From Glebionis coronaria (taxonomy: Eukaryota > Streptophyta > Magnoliopsida > Asterales > Asteraceae): a stretch of 64,000 nucleotides of DNA. Made by a program: the position numbers and the translations under genes. Below the pieces are notes generated by a model. That model had not been told where the DNA came from. It saw only the letters and a program-made list of their open reading frames with translations, and made no database searches. The DNA is taken from NCBI GenBank assembly GCA_025667525.1, contig CM046878.1, forward strand, positions 76,363,696 to 76,427,695, given 5' to 3'. Each line of letters starts with the position of its first letter. The first letter of the stretch is position 1. Positions 1 through 11,763 of this stretch are shown in pieces.

Positions 1-2545
1 GCGGGGCTTCTTGATTCAAGTGGTAAAGATATGCCGTTATCATCCATCTATCATGATGGGAAGTTAGAGACGATTACAAGTGACGGTAAACCCGTTTATA
101 CTACCGTTCTTAGAGTTACCAAGGTAACTTTTTTTTTTCTATTATCTATTCTCATAAAGTCAAAGGTTTTTATTTAACATGATTATAACTCGTGTAATCA
201 GGGTGAAGAAGAGTTTGTATTTAATGATGTCCCCGAGAAACCTGTTCCATCTTTGTTGCGAGGTTATAGTGCTCCTATTCGTCTACATTCTGATCTAACG
301 GAGAGTGATCTATTTTTCCTTCTTGCTCATGATTCTGATGAATTTAACCGGTATCTTTCTTGATTATACATTTTTTTAAGGCATTTATTTATATCGAAGT
401 TGGGTATCTAAAGATGGTATTATTATGCAGATGGGAAGCTGGACAAATTTTGGCAAGGAATTTGATGCTTACACAAGTTGTTAATTTCCAGAAAGGCAAT
501 GATTTGGTTCTTGACCCACAATTTGTTCATGGCATTAAATGCATAATCTCGGATTCAAGTCTTGACAAGGTATTGGTCTCGTGAACATTTCATCCCTTTT
601 TTTTTTCTAGTTTAAATATAGGAGTATTTATTTGTATGAAATAGATGCGTAGTTTTCGGCTCATCTGTTTTATTCATTGTGCTTTCTTTGTAGTACATCC
701 GGGTAATTAACCCTGTATATAGGTGTGTCCTGATTGGGTCGCTTTAAAATGGATAATTTTATGTCATCTTTTTTATAATTTTTGAATTTGTACAAGTGTG
801 CCGAAAAAAATGACAAAAACTGGAGTATAAGATTACTTTGCTAATCTATTCAAATAACCTTTGAATATATGAGGAAATTGAGCAATCTTAATTGTTTCGG
901 CTAATGTAGGAATTTGTTGCGAAAGCAATTACACTCCCGGGTGAAGGTGAGATTATGGACATGATGGAAATAGCCGACCCTGATGCTGTTCATGCTGTTA
1001 GATCTTTTATCAGAAAGCAGCTTGCTTCAGAATTGAAGGAAGAGTTCCTAAACTTGGTATGATTAGTTAATTACACCATCCCCTGTCCTGCTTTGTCCCA
1101 CCGAGCCTTGAAGCTAAATATCGACTCTTTGACAGGTGAAAGAAAATAGGAGCTCAGAAAAGTACGAGTTCAACCATGAAAACATGGCAAGACGTGCTCT
1201 TAAGAACACTGCCCTCGGTATTGATAATCACTCGACTTCTTTGTATGGTCAATTTTCTTAAGATGAGGAGTGTTAAACTTTTTTATTTGACTTGTGAAAA
1301 CAGCTTATCTTGCATCTCAAGAAGATGAAGAAATCACCGAGCTTGTGTTGAACGAATACAAATCCGCTACAAATATGACAGATCAGTTCTCGGCTTTGGC
1401 AGCCATTGCCCAGAAGCCTGGTAAAGCACGTGATGATGCTTTGGCCGATTTCTATAACCAATGGCAGGATGACTACCTGGTAACGATTATATATTCTTTC
1501 TGGTTTTAGGAATCTTCGAATAAACGGGGCTTTTTTCTTATATTTTTTTACTCTTACTATTAGGTGGTTAACAAGTGGTTTGCTCTTCAATCTTCATCGG
1601 ATATTCCTGGGAATGTTGAGAATGTTCATAAGCTTTTGAGCCATCAAGCGTTTGACCTAAAAAACCCCAACAAGGTTAGAATCTTCAGCTTAAGTACTCA
1701 TTTGTCTATACACTCTTTTAGACGTTTAGGGTCACAAAATGGTCAGGTTGGGTCTGTTCACAAATACGTTTGTTCTCTTTTGGTGTAATAATTGAGTTTT
1801 TAAGCATCTGAACATTTCTAATACAGCGATTTGAATTTATATATATTTGAAGAGGGTTGAAATTGTTCTTTTTTCATCGGTAAAGATTATTTCATTGATA
1901 AACTAGCGACAAGCTAGGATTACATAGCAGCACCAAAGAAAATTAGAAAAATAATACACCGATACTAACTATTCTTGAAAAGTTGAACGACGCCTAATTT
2001 CTTTTTCTCAATTTATATATGATGTCTAATCTTGAAACCTTATATTGAGCAGGTGTACTCGCTGATTGGAGGATTTTGTGCTTCGCCTGTTAACTTCCAT
2101 GCGAAAGACGGTTCAGGCTACAAGTTCTTGGGAGAACTTGTGGTGCAGCTTGACAAACTGAACCCTCAGGTACACAATTCACTTGATTCCCCTTTCTGCT
2201 TTTCCTTTTTGTGAGTCATCCCGGAATCAGGATCTGTACACAGCACAAATCTTTTATGTCTTATGCTGAAATTATTGTTTTGCCCTTGTCTTGGTTTTAG
2301 GTGGCGTCTCGGATGGTTTCAGCCTTCTCTAGGTGGAAACGATATGATGAAACCCGTCAAAATTTGGCCAAGGTAACAAATCTTGATCTTGTCAACGTTT
2401 CTATAATAAAATTAATGATATTGGTTTTTCTGATTCTTATGTTTGTTGATGAACACTGAAACAGGCACAATTGGAGATGATCGTGTCAGCTAATGGGCTG
2501 TCGGAGAATGTATATGAGATTGCCACAAAGAGTTTGGCTGTTTAG
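1..2545 (+). CDS. Puromycin-sensitive-type M1 aminopeptidase, C-terminal part (ten exons, 5' end outside window)
   Basis: M1 metallo-aminopeptidases remove N-terminal residues from peptides. Exons in consistent phase: 1-123, 202-350, 431-569, 910-1056, 1136-1217, 1304-1479, 1564-1674, 2053-2169, 2301-2372 and 2465-2545, all with GT-AG introns and a TAG stop at 2543-2545. They give about 398 residues of the helical ERAP1-like C-terminal domain, including stretches I recognise from the plant family ([85 protein letters not shown]). The HExxH zinc site and GAMEN motif would lie upstream of the window. No frameshift or internal stop was seen, so the gene looks intact. Family-level identification is firm; organelle or cytosolic location cannot be judged without the N terminus. 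Confidence 0.95.
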
Positions 2546-3180
2546 AAGTGGTATTTTCTTTCTTTTTTGAAAGGGGCGTTTCATATACTAGTTAAGTATA
2601 ATAAAAGCCGTTTTAGTTGCCATGCTAGTACGTTGCGCCTAAAATGGCAAGAACTTGAATGGATTTTCATCTTTTGATATAGAAATTCTGCAAGATTTTT
2701 TTAATGTCTTTTGTTTTCTTTTACTTTTTTAACCATGGGCTAGTTGAACTCGTGAGCGAGTTATGATCCTTGTGATACGCAAACCATCGTTTGTTCAACC
2801 GAGTTATGAGAGTGTTCATGGGTAGTTTAGTCCCGTCGAGTTATGATACACCCGACTCGACTTGCATGATTGTTTCGTGGGTTCCATATACAATTATGCA
2901 TGAAGCCATTAATCCTTATGACAGTGAATAATGGGATGAAGATTGCAAAGGGTAAAAAGTAGCAATAAAAGCACATTTAACTATTACCAAGTGTGCACTC
3001 TAATGTGAAAAAAGTTGGTTTGCAAAAGGTCATTTTCTCCAATAATTGATGGTAGCCCAACATTGTTGAGAGTTATCTCAACTTTGGATCACCCTTCCAA
3101 GAGCTTGGGATAATTTGAGTAACATCCAAGAGTTTTGATCCATTGGTTTTTAGACCTCTAGCTAGATTGATTTAGACGTG
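2546..3180. other. Intergenic, 3' flank of aminopeptidase gene
   Basis: This holds the presumed 3' UTR, with an AT-rich polyadenylation-like ATAATAAAAG near 2598, followed by non-coding DNA. A stretch around 2878-3060 (GTGGGTTCCAT, GTGCACTC, AAAAAGTTGGTTTG) resembles 4060-4205, suggesting an old local duplication. No gene seen. Confidence 0.5.
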
Positions 3181-3830
3181 TGATCGTAAAAGGATCGCGC
3201 TGTTTTTCGTTAAACGATCGGTTCAAGTAGGCTAGTAGTTAAGGTTGCATTCTAACAAATTGCATGTCTAAACTGGGTGAAAAGTCGGCCAGAACCTTGA
3301 TCTCGAACCAGATAGTTTCAGTCATTCGAATATTGTACTGGTCGCAAAACAGGATATAGGGACATATGATGGAGATAGCTTGGTGCTCGTTCTGTTGTGT
3401 AAGATTATGCTTTAGCCTTGTTTCGTTTGTAGTTAAAAGAGATGCAGATAGTATATTCACGCAGTTAGGAACCGCGCTGGGTCTTAGCCAAACCCGTTAC
3501 TTCATGTGCCAAGTAAAATGGCTGTTCTTCCTCGCTCTTTCTTTTTCGACATATGCGACGGCGGGTCCTAGAGAAGGGAGGCAACTTCTTTTCAATCTTC
3601 TTTTTCTTATTGAAAATAGCAAACCACTCGACCAGATAGAAGGTTTCTTATATGTTTAGACTCGTAAAAAATCATTTACTTCTCCTCCATGTCTCTATTC
3701 TGATTGATTCGCTTCTTCCTTCCCGCAAGCCTTTGGTTTGCCCCTTGTTGTGTTGCATTTTCTGCCCTTCCGCTTCAGCCTTCTTTGGATAGCCGGGGTC
3801 CAACGTTGATTTCCGATATAATATCAACAC
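3181..3830. other. Possible organelle-derived (NUMT-like) insert
   Basis: This block is visibly richer in G+C than its AT-rich surroundings and has the mixed texture of plant mitochondrial intergenic DNA, for example around 3465-3580 and 3710-3800. Open frames here (such as 3366-3659) match no protein I know. The edges are soft. The organelle assignment rests on composition and general resemblance only. Confidence 0.35.
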
Positions 3831-5275
3831 ACATCGACATTTATGTGTTGTTCATCATTAATTTGTAACTTTAATAATTAATACGATCTTAGTAGACCTT
3901 GACCCCTACCTACTTTGAACAAACTTTGTGGTTTAACTTGGTATAACATGTTAAGTAAATTAACTCTATAAGCAATGAAAAAAAATTGTATCTATCTCAT
4001 CATGTTACAAATTATTGTTCACATGATTTATGTGGATCGGATAAAGATGAATGATAGTCATGTGGGTTCCATGTGCATAAAAACCATTTAAATCCTTTAC
4101 CACATTTTAGTAACTTTTCTCATAACATTGTAAAAGTTTAAATCAATTTTAACTTTTCCTAAATGTGCACTCCTTGATGGGAAAAAGTTGGTTTGGGAAA
4201 AAGGCTTAAAGTTGGTGCCCTACATATGATTGCATCATAAGTGAGCTTTGGAATAATTTGGTATCATTTTTTCATCGTAAACGTTCAATTGATCATCGAT
4301 ATCAGTAAAAGCTATTTGGATATTGGCTTGGATTCAACTTAACTTTGACTAATTAGGTCAACTGAGATAGATGTCGATTGTCTGAGGCGGGATCTTTAAA
4401 AATAACATTAAAAGATGCATGAGATCAGGGTGTTCTTATCGTTGTACATTTTTTTTAGATAACAACAAGTAGTGTTGATTAGACTCGTTTATTCGAAAAT
4501 GGTCTATTGAGCGCTAACTCGTCAGCTTTAGACCTTACTGTGATGAGAACTATGTGCTAACTATTTGTGTGTTGCTCTGAGAAAGTAGTGAGTTTTGTTT
4601 CAAGCAGAGGCTGATCCTTTTTGGTATGGGGTGGTGGCGTTTTCTATGCCTAAACTAAAAATATCAAAATTACAATTTATTTTTATTTTTTTAGTTTTGA
4701 GTGTTTTTTTTAGAGTGTCTTCACTTGAAACCCAAATTGACGACTCTCACTCACACATTAAAATCTACTGTAATATTTGTCACTTTTAAATTTAGAGCAT
4801 CTACAATAGGATAACTAAGCAAAAGTTTTTCATTATTTCAGTAAGTGTTCTGAGAAGATTTTTAGCATTGCATCAAAGATTTTTTAGAGAGTTTTTCATA
4901 ATGACTTGATAAACTTCAAGAAATTGTTAAAAATTATAGTGAATGAGCATGTTAGACATTTAATACACTAAATGCATCAAGTCATGAAAGACTTGATGCA
5001 TTGCTTATATTTTTAGAAATATTTTATTTTTAAGTTATAATACTTAGATTTTTTATTTTAATTTTTTTTCTTGTTATTGTCAAAAAAAAATTTCTCCTCA
5101 TAATAAAATTTTTTGCGCCCGTCACCGATTTCAAACCAACAAGACCCTAGGATATATCAACATATCTCGATCGAATAAAAAAATATACGGAACCACACAA
5201 ACGCATGCCAAATCATATTTTCAAACATTTATATGTGTATAAAAGTGTACTACTGATCATATTTTCAAACACTAA
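3831..5275. other. AT-rich intergenic DNA
   Basis: No gene seen. It contains the diverged partner of the 2878-3060 segment (4060-4205). A typical plant-MITE-like opening, GAGCATCTACAATAGGATA, begins near 4795 but no matching inverted end was found. The stretch 5276-5370 is rich in short GGTTGAACCGG / CCGGTT palindromes. Confidence 0.4.
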
Positions 5276-5383
5276 TTAACAATGTTTTAAAATCTGAATT
5301 GATTCGGTCGGTTGAACCGGTTGAATCGTAACCCGGTCGAATAATCGGACACCGATTTTGACCGAAAAACTCGATAGAATCCT

Positions 5384-5920
5384 TAGGTAGGGCTTATCAT
5401 TTATTAAAGACTGAAAAGTAGATGGTGCATTTGTGATGCCAAAAGGCATGACCAAGAACTCATGATACCACTCATGAGTTTTAAAAGCTATTTTGGCTAT
5501 ATCATCCTTAAACATCCTTATTTGATGATAGCCTGATTTCAAATCTAGTTTAGAAAATATAACAACTCCATGTAATTCATCTATAAGTTCATCAATAACT
5601 AGAATTAGAAACTTATCTTTCACAGTGAGCTTGTTAAGCTGCCAGTCGTCAATGCACATCATCTACATGTTGCCTTTCTTCTTCACCGTAACAATAGGAG
5701 AAGCAAAAGGGCTATGGCTAAGCTTGATCACCTTTGCTTCCAGCAATTCTTCGACCATGGCTTCAATAACATCCTTCTGTATTGGTGGGTGTCTATAAGG
5801 CCTAATATTGAGTGGAGAGGCTCCTTGAATCAATGGAATTATCTGATCCCGGACTCTTTTGGGTGGTAACTTTGTAGGCAAAGGAAAGACATCTCCAAAT
5901 TGATCCAAAACTAGTAGCAA
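5384..5920 (-). pseudogene. Ty3/gypsy reverse transcriptase fragment
   Basis: Reading leftwards from 5920, the translation holds the segment leading into the RT fold (FPLPTKLPPKR, PLNIRPYRHPPIQK, VIKLSHSPFASPIVTVKKK). After one in-frame stop (about 5660-5662) it continues with [29 protein letters not shown] and [20 protein letters not shown], which are RT motifs before the catalytic YxDD. The fragment ends before YxDD. It is a truncated, inactive gypsy polyprotein; the matching Gag/protease part is at 6226-6930. Confidence 0.88.
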
Positions 5921-6225
5921 TTCTGTTGGATCAGTGAATATTCATTAGACTTAAACTAGTGTTTGGGTAAACACACACCATGAACATTTGTGAGGAACTA
6001 GTCGTTTGATGCAATTGCCTTGTACCATTTGCCCAATGAATGCTTTATTTATAAGTACCCCTTAGAACCATCTTCTTTTCATTATGCATAAATTCCATTT
6101 TAAGATATTTGAAACTCATTTAAATGTCACCTAAACAAAATACTTAAAACCATGTCACATCCCCCTAATGGCAAAAACATGGCATTTGTGGTAAAGGTTT
6201 CACCTCTGAGTTTCCAAGTAAACCC

Positions 6226-6930
6226 TCAACATTCAATATCATTCAACAATTGTTTTCCACCAGCCACGATAACATAGAGGACATGTTTGTAGATTTTGCA
6301 ACCCAACCTTTTGGCCAAAGTAATATACAAAAAGTTATGAGTAGATTCTGAATCAACCAATATGTAAAGTTCATGGTTATTTTCAAAAAGTCCTACCACC
6401 CTCAAGGTTTGAAAGGAACTCATTCCACTCAAAGCATTGAGTGAAATGTAAGGCTGCACCCCAACAGTATCAAAATCTGCTAAATCTTCTTCAACATCTA
6501 CAAATTCTTCTTCCACTTCCTCATTTTTAGCCAACATAACCAAGGAGAATAATTGGCCTTCACACTTATGACATGGGACATACTTTTTGTCATAGTAAAA
6601 ACACTCATCCTTGGCTCTTTTGTCCTGATATTCCTTCTAGGTCAATTGTCTTCTATAAGGTGCGTTTGGTTTAGGATTTGTACTAATATTTTTTGTAGGC
6701 ACACGCAACAAAGGAACTTTAGTAACATTATTACTTCCCACATTACTACCAAACCTTGAACTTTGAGCAAAATTAGTCCCACGGGGCCTGTTTTTCTTCT
6801 TAATTACGACCAAAGTAGCTTCTTGTAAATTTGTCAACATACAAGCTTCAGCTAATGGCTTTGGATCAAACATTTTTACCCCCATTTCAAGTTGTGGTAA
6901 ACCCCCAAAGTAGAAGCTAATAACATGTTC
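6226..6930 (-). pseudogene. Ty3/gypsy Gag zinc-knuckle and protease remnant
   Basis: Frames between 6226 and 6885 give a Gag tail with GSNVGSNNVTKVPLLRVP, a decayed zinc knuckle (CFYYDKKYVPCHKC at about 6570-6620, where the family has CxxC...GHxC), and an aspartic-protease region with ILVDSESTHNFL. The family has VDSGATHNF there, so the catalytic D remains but G-A is changed. The order matches an element reading leftwards into the RT at 5920. No LTRs were found for it. Confidence 0.75.
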
Positions 6931-7497
6931 CTAAGAGATTTCTACCCTACTCGACAAAGTATAAAAAACATCTTGATATTGTCTAGCATTGGTCACGTAT
7001 TTCACATTTCTAATTTGACTTACTGGATCATCATATACAATGCTAAATCGTTGCAAAATGCCAGCTTTTTACACATTCTAACCTACATTTTCTTCATTAA
7101 ACCTAATGAATTGTTTATGACATAATAGAAGTATATTAAACTAGTGCACATAAATCAATTTTACCTTTCGAAAAACCCAAGTCATCTTTGCTTGTAATTG
7201 TTTCTAATATCCATCGTTAAAAAACACGTATAATCTATCATGTCATCTTTTTAACTTTTACAAAATTCTAAACTAAGATAGTAATCATATACATATAATA
7301 ATTAATTCATATTAAAACAAACATTATTTATATTATTTTTCATATTTAACATATAAAATACTTTCTTTGTGTTCCATTAAACTCAAATTAAATTCTAATT
7401 CATACTCAATTTCAAATCGAAATCCTAAACTCACCTACAAACCAAACTAGAAGTGAGCAATTTGTATCCTCAATCGGAGCGGACTGTACAATTTTAT
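6931..7497. other. AT-rich spacer between gypsy remnant and copia LTR
   Basis: Non-coding, A+T-rich, with no repeat structure that I could name. The right boundary is the LTR at 7498. Confidence 0.4.
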
Positions 7498-7639
7498 TGA
7501 ATGGTAAAATGTTTCCTTCATTTGTATTGATCTGACAAGCCAAATATATATAATACAAAAGAGTATTCTAAAATACGGGCTTGACACAACATGGGCCATA
7601 ATACAAATAAAGAGCTAATGAATATAATGACAGCTAATA
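7498..7639 (-). repeat. Copia-1 3' LTR
   Basis: It matches 22606-22747 with only a handful of differences. The boundaries on the minus strand are TATTAGCTG... to ...CA; a TG start is expected, so the first dinucleotide looks mutated. A weak polypurine stretch (ACGGGGACG) precedes it on the minus strand. Confidence 0.85.
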
Positions 7640-7683
7640 CGTCCCCGTAGTTGGAGAGGGAGGAGGCAAGACGCTAAACTGGA

Positions 7684-9058
7684 TCAAAAATCTTCAAATA
7701 ACACGGAAGGCAGTCCTTTGTTGAAGATATCGACATACTGAAAATGAGAAGGAACATGAAGAACACGAACGGTACCAGCGGTGACCATGTCACGGACAAA
7801 ATGGATGTCTATCTCAATATGTTTCGTCCGTTGATGTTGAACGGGATTAGCAGACATATATATGGCATTCACATTATCACAATATACAAGAGTAGCAGAA
7901 GATAAAGGAGAGTGTAGCTCACAGAGTAAGTTGCGAACCCATGCAATCTCTACAACGATACTAGCGACTAGGGGTGTCAATATTTTCGACCCGAACCGAA
8001 CCCGACCCGAGCATATTCGGGTCGGGTTACTCGGGTTGAAATTTCAATTCGAGTTAGTCGGGTTAACCCGACTAACCCGAATTCGAAATCGGGTAAAATA
8101 TTTATGCTTAATTCGGGTTCGGGTCAACCCGATTGACCCGAATAAAATTTTTTTTAATTTTTTTTATTTTTAAAATTAAAATTAAATATAATTTCTATTA
8201 AAAAAATTTTAAAAAAAGTTTTTTTTAATATTTTACCCGTAGTCGGGTTGACCCGAACCCGAATAGACCCGACCCGAGTAGACCCGACCCGAATAGACCC
8301 GAACCCGACTAACCCGAGTTCAACTCGGGTCGGGTTCGGGTAAAATATTTTTACCCTCAACCCGAATTCAACCCGACCCGAATAACCCGAACCCGACCAA
8401 CCCGACCCGATTCCCACCCCTACTAGCGACACCCCGATACTCTGCTTTGGCACTCGACTGGGAGAGAGTGTGATGACGTTTAGAGGACCATGATGTTGTC
8501 GCCAAAGAATACACAATAACCTGAAGTGGACCTACGGGTAGATGGGCAACCATCCCAGTCAACATCGGTATATCCAACCAGAGAGTTGGTAGCGGAAGCA
8601 TATAAGTGAAGACCAAAATCCAATGTCCCTTGAACATAGCGTAAAATCCGCTTGAGAGCGGCAAAATGAGGCTCTCGAGGATCATGCATGTAGAGAAAAA
8701 TCGGCTGAACAACGTAGGGTAAATCGGGTCGAGTGAAAGTGAGATACTGTAAACCACCTGCAAGACTGCGATACAAAGTTGGATCCTGAACAGGAACACC
8801 TTCCGTGACTAGTTTTGACACAGTGTCAACGGGAGTCCGAGAAGGGTTACAGTTAGTCATATGAGCCCGCTCGAGAAGCTAAAGAGCATACTTCTTCTGA
8901 GACAAAAATAAACCCGTGGAGTGACGAGTAGCAGAGATTCCAAGAAGATAATTAAGTGCCCCGAGATCAGTCATGTCAAACTCACTATGTAAAGAGCCAA
9001 TGATTTGTTGGAGAAGTGTAGTGCTAGAAGCTGTAAGAATGATGTCATCCACATATAT
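7684..9058 (-). pseudogene. Copia-1 reverse transcriptase C-terminal part and RNase H
   Basis: It continues from the catalytic YVDDIILTAS and GALNYLLGI through SRTPVDT, YRSLAGGLQYLTFTRPD and ILRYVQGTLDFGL to RNase H (GYTDVDWDGCPSTRRSTSGY, then QSSAKAEYRGVA). A MITE (7969-8422) splits RNase H. Beyond it the frame resumes with EIAWVRNLLCEL, KHIEIDIHFVRD and the stop at 7684-7686. One frame change occurs near 8480-8520. Confidence 0.87.
7969..8422. mobile_element. hAT-type MITE built of CCCGAC/GGGTTCG repeats
   Basis: A 454-bp non-coding insert in the copia-1 RNase H. It has 8-bp terminal inverted repeats TAGGGGTG / CACCCCTA and a perfect 8-bp target duplication CTAGCGAC at 7961-7968 and 8423-8430; 8-bp duplications are typical of hAT transposons. 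Both halves are packed with CGGGT / ACCCG short repeats in opposite orientations, so the strand can fold back on itself. The centre (8140-8240) is almost pure A/T. Confidence 0.92.
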
Positions 9059-11763
9059 TGTGAGGCCCCCAGAATCAGGCAAGGAAACAACTAGGCAACA
9101 AGGGGTTCCACGTCATGGTACAAGTAATAATGAAATACTGTTGACACAAAGTTGACGTAATAAAAACATATACATTACATCATATACATCAGAGTTTTTA
9201 AACAAAAGGTCCCAGAGTTTTATAAGCGAAAAATCTATTATTTAATTTTGATTTTATAACTTATAGTTACCAAGATACATGATAAATTTCTGACAGTTTT
9301 TAGATAAAACCAAAGTTTAAATACACACAAAAATCTCTAAGCTGTGATAATATCCTGCGGGCTCCCATCCAAGCAAAGCTAAGTAATAATACCAGAGATT
9401 AAACATGTAAAATCGTCAACATAAAGTTGAGTGATATTCACAGGTTTAGCATTAAAAATGTGGAACACAAGCATTCATTTATAAACAAGAAATAGGGGAA
9501 ATGGTTATGTACATTGACCATAGTCCAAAACATTATTATTGTTGTTTAGTTTATGAACCGAAGCTCAACTCATGTAAGTTCCTCTAGTGAGTATTCAACC
9601 AAAATACTCAAGTAACAAATCGAATGTTAAATGCGTCAAGGTAATCAGGACGGGGATTGTCAATCCCAATGGATCCACCCACAACATTCGCGCTTAGCAA
9701 CGCAAGTAAATTAACGGTTCATGATCAAGAGAGGAAACTTAAGGATATTGACTAAAAGCAATAATATCAATGAAAACTGTTTGAAAATCATACAAGTCTG
9801 GATAGCATACAAGTTCTGGATAGCATACAGTTTTTAAATGGATGTGTTCCACCATGTAAAATCTCACCCCGCGTTTAGAAACACTGTGCAAGTAAAAAGG
9901 GGCTATGAACTCACCTTAGCCACGAGGTAAGTGAATCATTGAACTCTGAAGTTGAGTTGAAACAATAGTGGTAAGACGATCACCGACGATATGGATGCCC
10001 GGTAAACACGAAAGCCGCAACCTACCAAATAAGGCGCGCACTTTATTAATATTTGACTTAAGTATAAACCATACTTAATAACATAAAACTTAACATTACA
10101 AAACCATGACAAATCCGAAAGAACAACAATGCAAGTGATACTACAATACCCTTCTAGATGTTCACTTTATTAACTACTTCCTCTATAAAAATCTGTCGGT
10201 ACATACCAAATGTACTCGCTGATTTTCCATACTTAGGCAACTCGGATTTTTATGAAACTTGTTAAAAAACTCAATCATAACCTGAATAAAAATCAGTTTG
10301 ATTTTTATTCAATGATTTACATTTTAGAACCACCTGCTTGACACATTTCTAGACTTGAAAAACCGGACAAATTTGTATACTTGACTCGTGAAACCATTTT
10401 GACCATCCTAACCTTTACCATTAGCAAAACTGACCATTGACTTTGAAAATACACTCAAAATGATAAGTTTAGGGCCTGAGAACATCCCTTGACCATTTGT
10501 AAAACTCATTTTATAGTCCCCGAGATTCGATCTAAATATCGACAACAAATTCGGATTGTGCCGATACTCGTCTCCCGGTACACGAATAATCAAACTAGCG
10601 TCACTTCTTCCTCGTTTTGAGTTAGAAGCTCTAATTTATACCAAATCGAAGCTAAAGAAAATCTCTACAACATGATCTCATTACCTCAACCTATATTCAG
10701 ACTTAAGACATCCAAAAATTGCCTCAAACCTACTGCCCACAATCACCTCTTTATAAATCATACCAAATAACTTTTTCAACACAAATTACTCATTTTTTTA
10801 TCAATCCTAACCTCCTATAATTATCTTTTATCAATATTAACACTTTCAAGTTACACAAACAAAAATAAGAATAAAAAATCTAAACTTTTTATGATCAAAA
10901 CGTGATGATCTCATCATGATCATCACATGCATAATGATCAAAACATTTTTCTAACCATAAATCATATAAAAACTTGAAAGTTATTGCATGTAAGAAATTT
11001 TGGTATAAAAACAATCACCTTTTGATTTCTAACATGGGTCTTAATTTAGTTTTAACCAAATCAAGCTCAAAATTAAGAGAATGGAGGTGTTTTGTTGTGG
11101 TGAAGGTGACGTCAAGAACAAGAGAAAAAGAGAAAGAGTTGTGATTTTTTGTTAGGTGGAAAAGTTATGTTAAGTGTGTGTAATTTTTTTATATATGGAA
11201 GTAGTTGAGGGGCTTGTTTTGCCAATTTTGATTCTTTTAGACCTAAAAGTAATTTGATAGTTTAAAGGGTAAAAAATGTCTATTAGTAAATTTTGAAAAT
11301 ATTTACGGGATTTGGGTTTCGTAAAAATACTTTTCAAAAGTTAAAATGCATCATAAATGTGATATTATAGTCTCCCGACTCGACTTAACACGTCATTTAA
11401 AGAAAACATCGAACATTGAAACAATCGACAATGAAATGTAAAATATCGGGCATCCGTCGATATCACGATCATTAGTAGTTTCGTTATTCATTGCTTTTGA
11501 ATAAACTCAATGTAAAATGGACGCGGGTGTTTTTAAATAAAAAACTTTTGATTTAAATAAATATGGAAAAATAAAATAAATTTTTTATAATTCCAATTAA
11601 AGTATTATCAGTGATCAGTAAATACTTAAAAAGTATACTTTATTAAAATTATCATGATCTCAGGATTTACAGATAAGAATACAAGAAAATATAATATGTT
11701 GGAAAATTCAAGAAGCACGAATAAAAGAATAAAATAATACCGGGAAAAATACGAGTTCTTACA
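9059..11763 (-). repeat. LARD-like element, left (3') LTR
   Basis: 2705 bp. It starts TGTGAGGCCCCCAGAATCAG and ends GTTCTTACA, and aligns through its length with 16279-19256, with roughly one difference per 15-20 bases over the opening part I compared. A 61-codon frame at 10408-10593 (minus) recurs at 17631-17816; see rejected items. Confidence 0.92.
11188..11198 (-). promoter_or_regulatory. TATA box in LARD left LTR
   Basis: The minus strand reads CCATATATAAAAAA and a pyrimidine-rich stretch follows. The same site recurs at 18415-18424 in the other LTR. This is a position- and sequence-based inference. Confidence 0.5.

Noticed and set aside
3366..3659. 97-residue frame with hydrophobic segments
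   Set aside because: It lies in the organelle-like block; no known protein and no codon-use signal.
8860..9155. Small + strand frames opposite the copia RT
   Set aside because: They are antisense shadows of the minus-strand RT and cross into the inserted LTR.
10408..10593. 61-codon minus frame repeated at 17631-17816
   Set aside because: It recurs only because both copies are LTRs of one element; it lies upstream of the TATA box and has no known homology.
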